Source: Phytoseiulus persimilis (taxonomy: Eukaryota; Arthropoda; Arachnida; Mesostigmata; Phytoseiidae). From it: 64,000 bases of DNA. Position 1 is the stretch's first letter; each line of letters begins with the position of its first letter. A program made the position numbers and the translations under genes. This document shows positions 13,065-28,149 of the stretch, in pieces. The notes beneath the pieces are model-generated. The model was not told where the DNA came from and did not search any database. It worked only from the letters and a program-made list of their open reading frames with translations. The DNA is taken from the NCBI GenBank assembly GCA_037576195.1, contig CM075101.1:53568001-53632000 (forward strand), given 5' to 3'.

Positions 13065-15782
13065 ACTTCGAAGGACTACTGGCGAGCAGCGTTCCGAGGA
13101 GGAAACTCGTTCAGAGCCTTGTTCTACACCGTGTTCATGACATGTGTTCCCGTGTTTCAAAGCGATCCAAGCTCCTCCCAGAATAGGATCCGCCTTCTCG
13201 GATTCTAAGGCCCGCCTCGACGCGGCCCCACGGAGAGAGGCCGCCGGCTACAGGGAGGAATCCAAGTCAGATATTAGGGAGAGCAGCCACCGAAAGCTGC
13301 CGGCGCGGCGGCGGCACCACCAGCAACTTGGACAGGCTGAGTAGCATGCACGGCCCGAGCAAGAACGGGCCAGTTCGCAGGCCCGTTCACTCGCGTTCTA
13401 TCCGAAAGCGGGAACGGGCACCCACCGCCTACCGGCCCGCCAGCTACCGAAGGCACTGCCGCATGGGCTCGCCGGAGGCAGCGCGCGATCGACAACTTGT
13501 TATAGATTGAAGCCGTTCTGCTTCGTCAAGCAAACTGACTGTTGGCTAGCCGGCTGTTCGCCATATCACCGAGCTGCGTTTTCGTTGACTTGCTCGCTCG
13601 ATGAACAAACAGCTCGCTGTTGGACCTGAAACTCCCACGACTGGGATGGATAATATTTCTCATCCAGCTCGCAAACTGCAGCTCCTCAGATCAAGCTGGA
13701 AGACCTGACTCGGACTGCAACAGCCGATAAAGCGAGGCCGTCGAAGACGAACGCTGTGGCAGTCGACGCCCTCCGCAGCTGTCCTATACTCTCATAAACA
13801 ATTTCAGAGGGGGAACGAGTCCACACTGCTAGCGGTGATTCCAACCTGCGGATCGAGAAGTGCTTTTCCTCCGCGGGACCTCGAAGCAGTTGCGACGATG
13901 ATGCTGTTCGGAACGAGACTGAGGTCCCAATGCTAAGTTCTTCCCACGCTAGATTTTGGAAGGATTTCCATTGTCCGTCATCACGACTACATAGGATTCA
14001 GAGCTCTCTCGTTGGCCATCAGACTGTAATTGAAGCTGAGAACGAGAAGCCTGGAACTCTATCTGGGCAACCCCCGCATCCGAGCGCTGCTCTCCGAGCT
14101 CGAAAACCATGACTCAGTGGACGCGGATATACCCATCCATGTTCACGGATATTCATAGGGCTATTCAGACGACGCATCGGAAACGGTGAGTGTGGGTGTG
14201 TCTGATCAGTAGCCGTAGCGGTTAATGACGGTTGATCGAAGAACTCCCCACAATGGCGATGAACGCATTTTTTGAGGAGCTCGTTCTCTGCGGTTAAGAG
14301 GCCGATCTGACGCCAAAGTGGAGCGCCTCTCCAAATGTAATGGCTGGAAACTTATTTATTTTTCCGCCATGACACCACCAGTGATGTCAGGTTATATTTA
14401 TTCGCGGGACCGCCGTCAGAGTCAGTTGTGCCAACGGTAATCTGTATTGAACCCCGTTGGAGATCAGAGATTTGTTGCATGTGTTCCTCGCGCCTGTTGG
14501 TCCACCGTCTCCAGGCCAGAGTGGCACCCCCTCTCAAGGACGAGGACACGCTTCTCACAGCACAGTCTGCGGTTCGTTGCGGACGTTCGGTGCCACGATT
14601 GCACGCACACGTCGGCTCAAGTTTCTGGTTAATTCAAATCACCTCCTCCACGCTGTCATTGCGTAGATCCATCCTCGGAAAAACTAACATGAGGGCAATC
14701 CAATCGGTTCTTGTTCGGTTCGGGATCGATGGCCCCATGTGACCTAGGGGTTGGAGTTCTATCAGGTCGCATCGCTTTCCACGCTCCTGTTGCCGCGACC
14801 CAATATCACCTGGGGTGGGAGCAAGAAATTTTTCCGCCACTCGCTCCGGCCTCCTAACGGTTGCAGCCCAGGATCCGATTCACTCAGCTTGTTGAGGACA
14901 TCAGCTGAGGAACCAGCCGCTGCAACCATGTCGAAACCGGGAACCTTCTCAAGAAGTGAAATGGTGATTCGAACCAAACATCAGAGTTTCTCGCAGAATA
15001 CCTCCGATCCGATGACTCTTGATCCTGAGCTCGATAATCATAGAACTTCGCCTTGAGGCAGCTGCGACTCGTGCCAGCGGGCGGCACGAGTTCTTGCTTT
15101 CTCCACCCGTCTCAAAGGGTGCAGGTTTTCATGCAAAACCTCCAAGTCGAGCTCTCCTCCTGGAGCATTTCCGACTGTATCTCCGCCGATTTTGTTTTTT
15201 AGGAGTGATTCGTAAAGCCAGTTCCCCCCACTCCCCGGGTTCCACAGTCGAGAGTTTAATGCACAAGAAGCAGCGGAACTCAGCCGGCTGCCACACGCAT
15301 CACGTACTTCTTCACAGCTCGCAGCAAACTTTCTTCTAGAGACGAGAACTGATATCCTGACTTCGTCGATCAACCGTGGTGATTCTCGCCCAAGTTTTTC
15401 CGAGCTAATTTTCGGCTGTCGTTGCGAACTCGTGAATATTTGAGGAGGGCGGAACCCAACGAATCTCTGAAGCCTCCTCGGGCGGAAAACCATTGTCATG
15501 CGATGGTTTGAACTGACGAACCTTCGACGCCGAAGCCGTATCAACACCTCAACGCGCTGACGTCAGGATTTGGCAGTGGTTCGAACCGTGAGGCTCCTTC
15601 AGGTAGATCTTGGGGACTGCTGAGGCCCGGATGATATCCGGCGTCGCTCTCGAGCACGGAGTTGCTTGCAGGCAGCGGTCCAGTTGGCGATTACCTCGAC
15701 CGGCCGTGAAGATTGTCATGAAACGATGACCTCCGTGGGCCACCTCCCGCCGTGAGAAATACCTGAGCTCAGCTTTCAATTT

Positions 15783-15876
15783 CTAACTGCCAACTCCTGA
15801 CTCTCAAAACTTCATACCGACTCCCAACTTCCGATTCCTGACACCCATCCCCTCACTTCTGACTCCCAACTTCCCC
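15783..15876. repeat. Imperfect tandem repeat with an ACTCC/AACTTC-like core
   Basis: Several degenerate copies of a unit resembling ACTCCCAACTTC followed by CTGAC appear in a row. The strand composition is strongly skewed to C and T. Copies are too diverged to fix a unit length. Confidence 0.45.
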
Positions 15877-17692
15877 TTTGTCCTGCGTTGCCAGTCAGGT
15901 GACATTCGCAGAATCGAATTCGTAACATTGTGAAAAAACGTCTGGAAGAGGATTTTCCGATGTCCTGGACGTGAAACGATGATGCAGTTCATAGATCGAC
16001 TCAAATGATTGAATTCTTATCATAACCCAAAGAACCCGTCGCGAAGAACTGAACTCGTCGCGTTGCAACTGGGAGCGAAAAAGACTATCCTATCGTACGC
16101 AGATCCTGAGCCTTTTCGCCCCGCTGACGGAAGTTTCCGCCGTGACGGTTCGAGACCTGGTGCCATGGTCACAGAGGAGCAGACACGCACGGGATACGGA
16201 GATCCGACGAGAGGAGCCTCACGGAGACAGTATGTGAGTGAAGAGAATGAGGAAATCTAGTCTCCCTCGACTTCTGTGAATCGTTTGTGAACTCCTCCGG
16301 TAGCTCAGCGGTCGGGTGGCAGTTAACCGAATCCCAGTTAGCTGACTCCAAATAACCCTCTCACGCTGAATCTTGATGCTCATGGAAGCACAGAACTTCG
16401 AAATTTCAAGTCAGCCAAGACTGCCTCTCCCTCGAGAACGACAATTTGAACTGCTAGAAGAAGTGGCTGGAGACTGATGGGAGGAATCTCGTGTTTTCCA
16501 TGTCGGTTCTACCGTTACCGGAGAGTTCCAGTCTCCGATTCTGCTCGAAGTTTCCAGTAGTTTCGCTCGGAGCATCTCCCCCGTGAGCTTCTGCGTTGGG
16601 TGCTCCTCTAAAGCATTCTTCTTCGAGTTGAACAAGAAGAGCAAAAATTCCCGCAAAATGGGTGTTTTTCTGACACAAAGGTCGACATTGCAATAAGCGG
16701 TTCACGAAATTCGGTGAAAGTTTCGAAGTGCACCCGAGCCACACAGCTCAATCGCGTGAACCGTGCCATTTCTTGCTCTGCTGGTGGGCTGCTACGCAGC
16801 TTTTCGGGAAATCCGTTCACACACCGGAGGACCTAGTGGATCCGTGGGAGTTTTTTCCCATGGGTTTTCATGATTGTCACGCCTTATTTGTATTTCGCAT
16901 GTCACATATGAGGCTCGAGATTTGCGGAAATACACTGCACACTACGCAATACTTTACTGCACGAACACGGCGTTTCCATATTCGTATGGGTCCCATCCTT
17001 CTTGGGCTAGAGGAGTGAATATCTCCTTCAGTCAGTTTCTCGTAGGGATCCGTAGTGACTCTGGAGTCCAGAGCATGAGGATTTGGCTGTTGAGAGGGTG
17101 ATTTGGAGTCTGGTAACTCGGATTCGGGTAACTGGGATAGTATGGTGTCAGGGTTGTGAGTCCGCGATTGCGGAGTCGTGGTCGTTTTCGGTCTATCTGC
17201 ATCCTTCGTGAGTGCTTCTTCCTGCCGCACCTCCGAACGCTCGCATTTTCAGGACCGCAAGTGCTGCGTCAAGGTCGCGGGCTTGGACCCTCGAGCTTTG
17301 ACCGCATGAGCCGGCGTATCAACTATCCTCACTGAGAACCACTCAGATAACTATTATCAAACGTTGCTAACTATCAGTGATCATCGAGATCCGGGAGCTC
17401 CATCGAGCTCCCAACAAAGCCCGCGGTCTTTGGAGCCGCAGGATTTTAGTGCGCGGTCTCCGTTAGCGGGTGAAAAAATAAACTTGAAATCATCAGGAAT
17501 TGAGTGGATGTTGACTCACTGCATGGACTTGACATGTCTCGGCCACCGTATCACCCGTGTACGAAGTACAGGGAACGGTCCGAGCCGGAGCGGTATTGAC
17601 CCAACCCCGTGCCGTCGCACCAAACTAGGACGGGGTACTGTAGAGCAAGCTGGGAGCACTCGACGCTGGCACTTATAGCCGCAGACTGTGGC

Positions 17693-17768
17693 TTCCCGGT
17701 ACAACGGTAGAGACCGCGTAGCCTTCTGATTCAGCTAGCAATCGCGGGTTCGATCCCCGGCCGGGACA
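17693..17768 (+). tRNA. tRNA-like sequence or tRNA pseudogene (tRNA-derived repeat possible)
   Basis: Positions 17,693-17,699 and 17,761-17,767 can pair over six of seven bases as an acceptor stem. A T-arm is present at 17,744-17,760 with the loop TTCGATC and a B-box match (GGTTCGATCCC). The D-arm is poor, the outermost T-stem pair is G-G, and the anticodon arm does not form a clean seven-base loop. That pattern fits a decayed tRNA gene or the head of a tRNA-derived SINE better than a working tRNA. No anticodon can be assigned safely. Confidence 0.35.
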
Positions 17769-18885
17769 ACAAAATTTCTTAGTTGGTAAAAAATAAGATT
17801 TAATTTACATCAGAATTAAATCTGAACCATCTTAAGACCCAAGCCCACCGCCCGCAATGGGATTTGCGAGGCGATAGGGAGTGTTACTGAAGCAATACCG
17901 AAAGGTGATTCCGGGACACTCCTGAGGGCTGGCTGAGAGGTTCAGCCGAAAACAGAGCCTTCTGATTCCTCGTCGGGCCGCGGGGGTCAGTCCAAGGTAC
18001 GGCACCGAGAAGCTCGAGATCGGAAAAGTCAGATTCTCTTGCTCCCTGAGGATACTTGGTTCACTCCTCGAGCGTGAAGCTTCGATCGTAATGGAGCGGT
18101 AGTACGTAAGTCTGAGTGTATGGATCTTCAAAAATTTGAAGCCGCTCGGCGAGACCGGGGGGATGAGCTCACAGGAAGCGGACTGAACGAGGTAGGCGAC
18201 GAATTCTGTGCGTTCTCATCCGCGGATGAGATTTCCATAGCCCCGAGCAGTGCCTCGTCGCCAGTCCCGAGCTGAGTGAATCGCATGAGACGATCTGCCG
18301 ATCTTCGGGACCAGATCCGCGAACACTCCGATGAACGGATAGCCGTTACCTGCCATACAACCCGGCAAGTCCAGTGGGTCGAAATCAGTGCCGAGGCAGT
18401 GCCGTAGTCCAACTTTCATCTACAGATCAATGTGCGGGTTCCTGGAGACCTCGTGGCTCGGGAACAGCGACGGACTGGGAGAAAGCTGATGCTGAAGTTC
18501 GAGGGCGTAGACAATGATTCCATTCATCTTTGCTTGTCGTAGGTTAGGGGTCACGTGCGGCTCTATCGGCGGCCCGCAACAACCTTTCGAAGTCGAATTC
18601 ATTCTTCGACAAATGTTTGTTGTTATCAAGGGTCTGGCGGGAATTGCCCCCCTTCCGAATCCCCGGAAACTCCATGAAAAATTCCGCGGATCGTGTGACG
18701 AGGCCTCAGCTTGAGTTTCAGCCCCCCTTGCCCCCTGTCCGGTTTGGATGGTTGAAAACGGAGAAACCCCTTCTTTCAGAGAGCTCTCCGATCAAGCTTC
18801 CCATCATCACGTCGGGCCATTGCAGATCCATAGCCGACAGAAACCAAAACGGAGTTTTTTTCACACACAATGTGTTTTTTTAGTG

Positions 18886-18924
18886 GGGAATTCTCGAGTC
18901 CGATCTTGTTTCAGCCATAACTTT
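18886..18924 (+). repeat. Dispersed repeat copy A
   Basis: About 38 bases containing GAATTCTCGAG, then GATCTTGTTT, then GCCATAACTTT. It recurs in inverted orientation at 19,278-19,314 and, more diverged, in direct orientation at 29,535-29,573. The family is not recognised. Confidence 0.55.
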
Positions 18925-19277
18925 CGGAATACGGAATATTGGAATATTTTCGACGATCAAGGAGTGGAATATTGGGGCGGTCATTTCAGTTTGAAATTCG
19001 AATGGTTATGATGAGAATGGCGTTCAGAAAACGGTTCCGAGAATGACTGATTCCTCTTTCGAGGTCTCCCTAGAAGTCAGCGTGAAAGTGTCAATATGCA
19101 TCCGATCGGACTCGTGGGGCTCGCAATGGACGCGCGAAAATAAGCGGGCCATTCAACGGAAATCCGATCGAAGTTTTCTCATTCCCTCGAAAGATGTAAG
19201 CATCTCGAATGAAAATGACCGCCTCGATATGCTCTATGGATGACTCCTTGATTTTTGATAATATCCCAAGAACTGAG

Positions 19278-19314
19278 AAAGTTATGGCCAAAACAAGATC
19301 AAGCTCGAGAATTA
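19278..19314 (-). repeat. Dispersed repeat copy B (inverted relative to A)
   Basis: The reverse complement reads AATTCTCGAG, GATCTTGTTTT, GGCCATAACTTT and matches copy A with only a few differences. Copies A and B lie about 390 bases apart head to head. Confidence 0.55.
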
Positions 19315-19405
19315 CCGTCTTGAAAAGCCACTCTGTATATATTCAATTCCTCCGCACACAATCGGAAGTCCCAGTCTATATTTCGTCGGAATGTTTGCCC
19401 CAATT

Positions 19406-20202
19406 GAGCTCTATTAGCGCTGCAAGTTTCATCAAAATCAAAGGGCGCTTCGTGGTTCATTATCATTCCGTATGACCCGGACCAGCGCCAATCAACCATT
19501 TTCATTCGCAAAATATCTCATACATCATGTCCTGGACATCGCTCGCTCCAGAGATATATTCACCTCCCCGTCTTCCAAGTATTCCGGACGAAGTCATTCC
19601 GTATGCCTGTTGACCTGAACAGTGAACTGAAACGTAGAGTCAGAGAGCAGCCCAGCCGAGAAGAAACGTGTTCCCAGGCAGCGCGTTTCGGCCTTTAGTC
19701 GAAAAATAAGCTGGATTCGCCTAGCACATGAATCGGAAGACGAGTACATAGCACCGATACATAGCACAAAACAACAGCACCGAAGGAATCGAGAGGTACT
19801 GCTGAGAGTGTTAGAACGGATTGAAGACAACGGGATGCTGTGGATCGATCCCTCGACCAGGTTCAGAACTGACGGAGTTTTCTATGCGTGATAGAAGCAA
19901 CTCCGAGGAGTGATGTATGCTAAAATAGATGCATAGCCGCCTCCCTTATGAACATTTGCTGTATGGCGAAAGTCGCTGATTGGAAACTTGACTTTTTTTG
20001 TTTGGGGTCATCATCGGGTGGGCTGACCGATCCCTTTCGGTATACTTCAGATGTAGAGAGGTGGGGACGCTCTCGGAGGAAGCGATGTCTTGGACGTGAC
20101 GTGTATGTATCGCAGATAAGAATATTTGGTTGAACATGGTCCCGGTCATACAAAATGATAACGAGCTCTGAAGCACCCGTTTGATTTTGATGAAGCTTGC
20201 AG
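19406..20202. repeat. Second inverted pair in the same repeat neighbourhood
   Basis: The stretch at 19,420-19,442 (TGCAAGTTTCATCAAAATCAAA) reappears inverted at 20,180-20,202 with one clear difference. Together with copies A and B this suggests that 18.9-20.2 kb is a rearranged, decayed mobile element. No coding domain survives. Confidence 0.45.
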
Positions 20203-23200
20203 GACTTATTGAGCGTATCTCGTGCGACGTCTCGTGACGGAATATAGACTGGATTCCCGATCCGAAACAGGAAGAAAGAAATAGTCTCCTTTATGTTCAG
20301 ATCCGCGAGTCACTCGATCTAAAATTGTCATTCGACGCTCAAACCGTCCTGGAGATATATCCGTCTGATGATCCTCTGATCATTTTTACGGAACAGGAGA
20401 GCGGTTGGATGCCGACACTGCCGCCCAATCCTTCTTCCACCATTCCCATCATTCCATCGAGTGCGATCGATGTAAACAGGAGCTCTGGACCCGAAAAAAT
20501 ACCGTGCTCTCTTCTTAGGGAGCCGATCTGGCCGCATCGAATCTGAGGAAACTTCATTTGGCACTTTGAATCGTGCCTTGACACTTCACAATATCCGACT
20601 CAGGCGACTAGAGCCTCGGACGGTATATCACGCAATGGCATCAAAAGTTTGAACCATCAGGGAGTATCTGAATACCTATCAAAAAGGTTCAAAACTTTCG
20701 GTTCGGATCGCGCGAGTCCCGGAAGTTCGATGTCCCCACGGGCCAGGGGCTTCCTATCAAGGTGAGACATTCGGAACCCGTAGTGACGAGCTCAAACCTC
20801 CGGTTCCGCTCAGTCCAGCTGAACGAGGTTCCACTGTATCAGCGATTTCGACTTCAGTCAACTCTCGATCCACTGATCACATCATTAGTCAGCGCTCCTC
20901 CGAGCCCCACTCCGGTGCATTGATATTGTGAAACCCTTCGAGTTTGTAAACCGCTCACAGTGCACCAATGATTTCTGCTGCTCGCCTGTTCACTAGATGG
21001 AGAATCGGCTTTGGTTGGCATATATTCTTTTTCGAATGATAACAGCATGGAACCAGCTAAAAAGCAGAGGCTCCATTGTGAAGGCTTCAAGCAAATGCGA
21101 CGTAATCAATGGGGAGACCATCCAACGATTTCAGAGCCCAGGGTCTCGGACTTCGAAAAAACACTTCTGATCACGAGGGTCATGTCCTTTGGCCCGGCGA
21201 TAGGTTCCCCGATTTGGCGGCTCGTTGCGAAGAACTCCCGAGGCGTATCAGACTGAATAATGATACAAGCTCTTTTCTTATGATCAACGGAGTTATCGGA
21301 ATCGTGTCGTTCGTTCGTTCGAATCGAACGTCTGCGTGAAATGCGGCGGCCGAGAAGCAGTCGTGGCACATCGCGAGAAATCACGACAGCACAGCAGTGA
21401 AAGCACCGCCGACGCATTATGTCGCTGAACTTTGCCGCAATAGCGATCGTAATGATATCGAAATTCCCTTTCATGAATATGGTGATGATTCTCTCAATCG
21501 TAGGTTGCCGACTAAGGTACGTTTCGCGCGCGTCGAATCGCGCTCCAGATTGTAGCACTTGCTCATTGCAAGCGGAGCCATCGGAACAGAAAGCGCATAA
21601 CATTAACTGGTGGCTGTTTCAGCTCATGCGTTCTCCATTGAAGGCGTCAAAGACTCAATCTTTCAGAATCTGTTCGCATTCAGGCCATCCATCAAGCTTC
21701 GCTGCCAGTTGCGATTCGCTTGCTAAATAGAAGCTCCTCTCTACGAGCCGAGAATTTTGGGCCGGGACCATCGGGTACCGAAACGTCGATCCAAATATTT
21801 ACATGTTCCGCCCGAAACAAGGGGAAGGAGGGGGGACCGGCTCTGCGGCGGGGTGCCGTGTATAGGGAAGAGCCCCGGAACGTCCCTCAGCCTAAACCAA
21901 CCCACGAAGGGAAGTCGGGGGAAGGGCTCCAGGTCGCTCCTTTCCGTCACTGAATCCCTGCATTGGAAGGGGTCGGCATATGAACGTCAGAGAACATAGA
22001 ATGTTCGCAGAGTGTGAGTCGTGATGGGACCTATGCAGTGAAGATCCTCGAACACAGTGAAACGCATTCTTTCCGCCGCGGGCTGGCGTTCGGGACGCTC
22101 ATATGCTAGAGCATCGTCGAGTCAGGTAGTGAGAGCGGCAAAAGCTAGATTTGTTTCGAGTGATCAGTGAATGGTTATTTCGAGCAGAGAATGACGATCA
22201 GTTCTAGCATCTCTCCAAAGGTGTTTAAGCACTAGATAGCCGTCGACCCCCGATTCGCTTCTCGATTTCCCACGTCAAAACTCGTGTTTGGTGCTCATTC
22301 CCGGAGCCGGCGATAACCGGCACTTTGAATTGAGCAGTGAGTGAACTCGAGTCATGCGTCAGTGGATACGTTTTTCCGATACCCACGGTAGGTGATTTCA
22401 CGAGCTGATTTTTAGACCACCATGTGTCTCATATGTACCATGAACTCGATCCCGCTCCACTTCTACGTGTGTCCACCCGAGCTCGGAATCTCGTTTGGCT
22501 CACGGCAGGAAGGTCGGTAGACGGAGTGTATACGGAGGAGGCTCTTCGCGGCCGAGATGGACAGGAAGCAATCTTCGGATCCTGAGTCAGAAGAGAAGGA
22601 ACAAAGGAAACAATCGGTTGCGCTCCTTGTACCTTTCGCAGCCACTTCTTTCCTACGGAATCGGCGAAATCTGAGAGATCGAGCAAGATGATCATCGCTG
22701 TTGAGAGGGTGATAATACACATCGTCGACCTTCGTAGAATGCATCAAATGTAGCTTTCAGAGTCATACCGGAGCGGGAAAAATCTCATGAACCTTGCCGA
22801 GTCGAAAATCAGGATGATGCGGTTCTTGCTTTCGACGCGAGGAGAAGAGGAGATTTCCTTATAGCTACGAATCGTTATCACACACAGAACGAGCCATTCC
22901 ATCTCCCTCCAAGTTTCTTGTCTCAGGTATTTGTGCGATCGCTCGGAACTACGCCCCGAAAGATTGCCGCACCCACGGTTCTTTTCTTGTACGGAAGCTC
23001 GGCGCTTCCCACATAGCGAACTGAGGACATCCCTCGTCGGCGCTCGAGACCTGTCCATGCCAAGCACGCTCTTCCAGGATCCCCGGAATTCGGAGAGAAC
23101 AATTCGGAGTGAAGCTGGCTGAGTCATCGAGCGCTCAATAACGAGGAATTTCGGGATGATGCCCGAGCATCGAATGAGTTCTGATTGTGGGCATCGGTTC

Positions 23201-25858
23201 GCCCCTCGGAAGCTACACCTAGAACAGTGTGTCCCGGCCCCCTAGTTGTAACCGCGAACCCGGAGCTCGAGCGTCGGGGGATTTCGTGCAACGAGTTCCA
23301 GCATTGCGACACTCTGAGCACCATGGTCCAAAAGGGAGCCACCGAGCCTTTTTCCTGCAGCGAGATATATCGAGGAGTCCTGGCGAATTATTTTCTCCGT
23401 TGCGCTAGTCTTTTTGACAGATTACCAATGACTATTGAGGGAGGGGGCGCAAGTCATAATGGGAGAGCATATCGGTTCAGAAAATCGTACTGTTCTCACG
23501 CTCGAACCGCTAACTCCGCTCTTACACCGCATGGAATCTTTCTGCTAGAGAACAGCTACAGATCTCTGAACAAGAGCAATCACTTGGAGGATCAAGTTTG
23601 AGAAGTTTGACCCCGAAGTCTTGGCACTTCTCTTCTACAATCTACCTACGTCAGAGGGACTAATGAGGGAGCTGAACATGTTCCAGTGCGTTTGGGAGGA
23701 TTATCAATACAAAGCGAACCCAAATCCACATCCACTCGAGCCTTCGGAGAAAATATAGCCTTGCTCAGGCATGGGTACAGCAAGACTCTGCAGAATCCTT
23801 GACCGAACGCAGGCGCGAGCTTCTCCGTACCTCTCGCATGATAAGAAATCATCAAGCATTCGTCACATTCAAAAAACTTCTCATGTGCATCAATCACGCT
23901 GTACGAGAGCTCAGGCAAGGAATTGGAAACACTGCACTTCGGCTCCATCAGTTTCTCAGTCCCATCAGTGAATGCGAATTCGTTACATCCCTGGTCATAA
24001 CTCATTGTTCCTCCCCACCCTTCACACCTTCTTACATGAATCTCCAAGCGAAGGAACATGAGAAAAGCGATTCTTTTGGGGACCGTGGACAACGTACTTT
24101 GTTAAATACTGCTCGGAACCGTTATTCTTATGGGTTTCTTGATCATTAGGCATGATGATTTGTTGAAGTGTACCACCGTGAGGGCTGGAGAGAAAATGTG
24201 GGGGTGAGAATAAGATATCGTGATTCAACTAATTTCAAAAAGTTACACTGGATGAATCCGATATTTACGGGAATTGAGTACAGATAACACGATTTGTATT
24301 TTTGAGGTGACGATGGTCGTCCTCAGATCTCTGTGTTCGACTGAATGCGGGAGCTCTCACAACCAGACCAAGTTTTCGGGCGGAAAATTTGCCCTCCCCC
24401 TGCCCCTCGAAGCAGATAATGGTAAGGCCCCTGCTACCTAAGTATCCAGTGACGCGACAAGGATCTCTGGTGCCCGGGGTGGGCATCGAAAAATGCAAAC
24501 GGATGCAAGCTCCAAAACTGAACCTTACGGGCTCTCATATTCGCAGAATCATTCATCGAATTCCAAAGATCGATGTTATTCGAGAAATCATGCTTGGTCG
24601 ACAGGACCGCCAGATTTGAGAGTCGCAATTGACCTAGAGTGGAGCGGAGACAGGACTTGATCAATTTCAAAACTTCTTCCACAGCTCGCCGAACTTGTAG
24701 CTTCGGAGCGGAGGAAAATAACGGTGTTCCGGTCGCTGATGTCGAAATTAAACAATACTTCTTGATGAGCTTCAGGAGCCCCAGTAGGACTCTAGAAACG
24801 ATGGCCCCGGTGCTCCGCCCCCCCCCTTGTTACGCAACTGTATGTTTCCAAAGAGATTGCCGCTTAGCTCCCGTGGAACGAAGCACGGAGCAGCGCTCAT
24901 CTCCCTTCTCCACACGCGGATCGCGAGAAGCGTTGATAAATCCGTTTCTTCTCTCTTCACCATCAGAATATTGAATATCATGGAATTGGTTGATTCGCCT
25001 AGGGGACTCACAAAGCTGCAACGATAAGTTGCAATCGAAGTTCCGGATAAAGGAGGATCAAATCGCTGAGAAAGCTTGCACCGTATTTCTAAAGAAACCG
25101 ACGCAGAGGACGAGAATGGAGAACGCATGCCTGAGAGTCGTGACAGGAAATGGAGAGTTTATATGCCTTCCGAACAGATCAGTACTCGATTCCTCGAGAT
25201 TCCATTCACTGATGACTCTCATGAGCAGCCCGTTACTGTTCGTTTGTGTGATCGCAATCTGCGTGGGGCCCATCCACCTAGAAAAAAGCATTCACAATCT
25301 TGTTACGTATAATTTGGTATTCCTTCGCCAAGAGACATCTTCTGAGGAGTCTCAGATCGGTGAGATATCTTAGCTCCGGATTGGGGCTCTCGTTTCCGCC
25401 AAGCGTGCAAAAGTTAGGGCCCTGAGAAGATCAGCGATTCCTCATGCGGGTTCGTGCGACAATGTTCAACGGAGTCGTATTTCAATTCGAAGCTGATTCC
25501 ATCGAATGAAAAACAACCCGGGGATATAACATGAGTTCTTGTTCCCGCGAGTTTGTCATCCGGGAGACACGAGACTCGATTCCACCGAGCTTGCACGCAA
25601 GGAAGCGAGTTGACATGTATTGAAAAGTGTGTGACAAAATCATGACAATTCCTCAGCCTGAAATGAGTGACGACGCGAGTGGAAATACGCCACGGTGAGC
25701 TTTCTCGTCGACAGAATCAGTCTCGGAATCGACGAAAACTCATATGACCATTCTCAGGTAAACGCTAATGTTCCGTTCACGTGACGATATGCAGACGAAA
25801 CTCCAGCCTTCTCGTTGGAGGCAACATTTTGAGATTCTCACCAACGGCACACTCCAAT

Positions 25859-27544
<1,686 letters not shown>

Positions 27545-28149
27545 TCTGCAGATCTGCAATTCCTGGTTTCTGAGTGATAATCTCCTTCATTGTTCCCGGC
27601 GGGGAGTTTGGCGAGGCAATCGAGATTAGCTGCGCGGACATAGAAAGTGAATTCGAGAATAACCTCTTCGTGGGTGATTCGGACAATCTTGACAAGGTTC
27701 ACTTCGGCAGCACTCTCAGCGCCAGAGACGCTGTTCAGAGCTCATGCCACAACAAAAAGTAGATCAAGACCCGACTCCAAAGTGCTCCAGCGGGTTGAGC
27801 ACTCTTCCGAACTTCGCTTCCCGTCACAAAAGAGTCGATCCGTCGCGTGCTCGACTCGAGTTCACAGTGTTTCGGGGCAAGCCACAGTGCGTAGGCGCCT
27901 GAGGAGAGACGATGCGGACTGCATTGAAGCCAACATCGGTGTGAAACAGATCAGGGGACAAGGAAGCGCGGTTCAGCCGTGGTGACCGTCGATCTCATCA
28001 ATTGTTAGTTGGGTTTCATCCGTCGGACTCTCTAATTGGATCAATCAATAGCCACTCGACAAATGATTAAAGCCGAAATTCCCGTGGGCGTTAAATAGCC
28101 GCAGCTCTCCAGAGGAAGGAGCATGGGACACGGGCTCGGATGCGGCACC

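Larger units (their letters stand above)
4945..25858. other. Gene-poor tract upstream of Iroquois
   Basis: About 20.9 kb in which I recognise no protein family in any frame. Open frames here are short, overlap on both strands and do not chain through splice sites. The tract contains CGCT, GACN and GGCC simple repeats, a C15 run, an imperfect purine/pyrimidine-biased repeat, a tRNA-like sequence and dispersed repeat pieces, each listed separately. The missing Iroquois 5' exon(s) should lie here. Iroquois genes in other animals sit in long cis-regulatory deserts, so enhancer content is a reasonable inference, but nothing in the bare sequence proves it. Confidence 0.6.

Noticed and set aside
12435-13208. 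257-codon plus-strand open frame
   Set aside because: Much of it is the GACN tetranucleotide repeat, which lacks stops in this frame; no domain, no splice-linked exons.
15038-15547. 169-codon minus-strand frame
   Set aside because: No recognisable motif, and the opposite strand is open over part of it; composition is unremarkable.
16297-16352. A-box-like tRNA sequence (GGTAGCTCAGCGGTCGG)
   Set aside because: No T-arm or acceptor pairing follows.
23599-24056. Coding-like plus-strand blocks (DPEVLALLFYNLPTSEG; RRELLRTSRMIRNHQAF)
   Set aside because: The two blocks are in different frames with no GT donor between them, and the minus strand is open over 148 codons; perhaps a relic, not callable.
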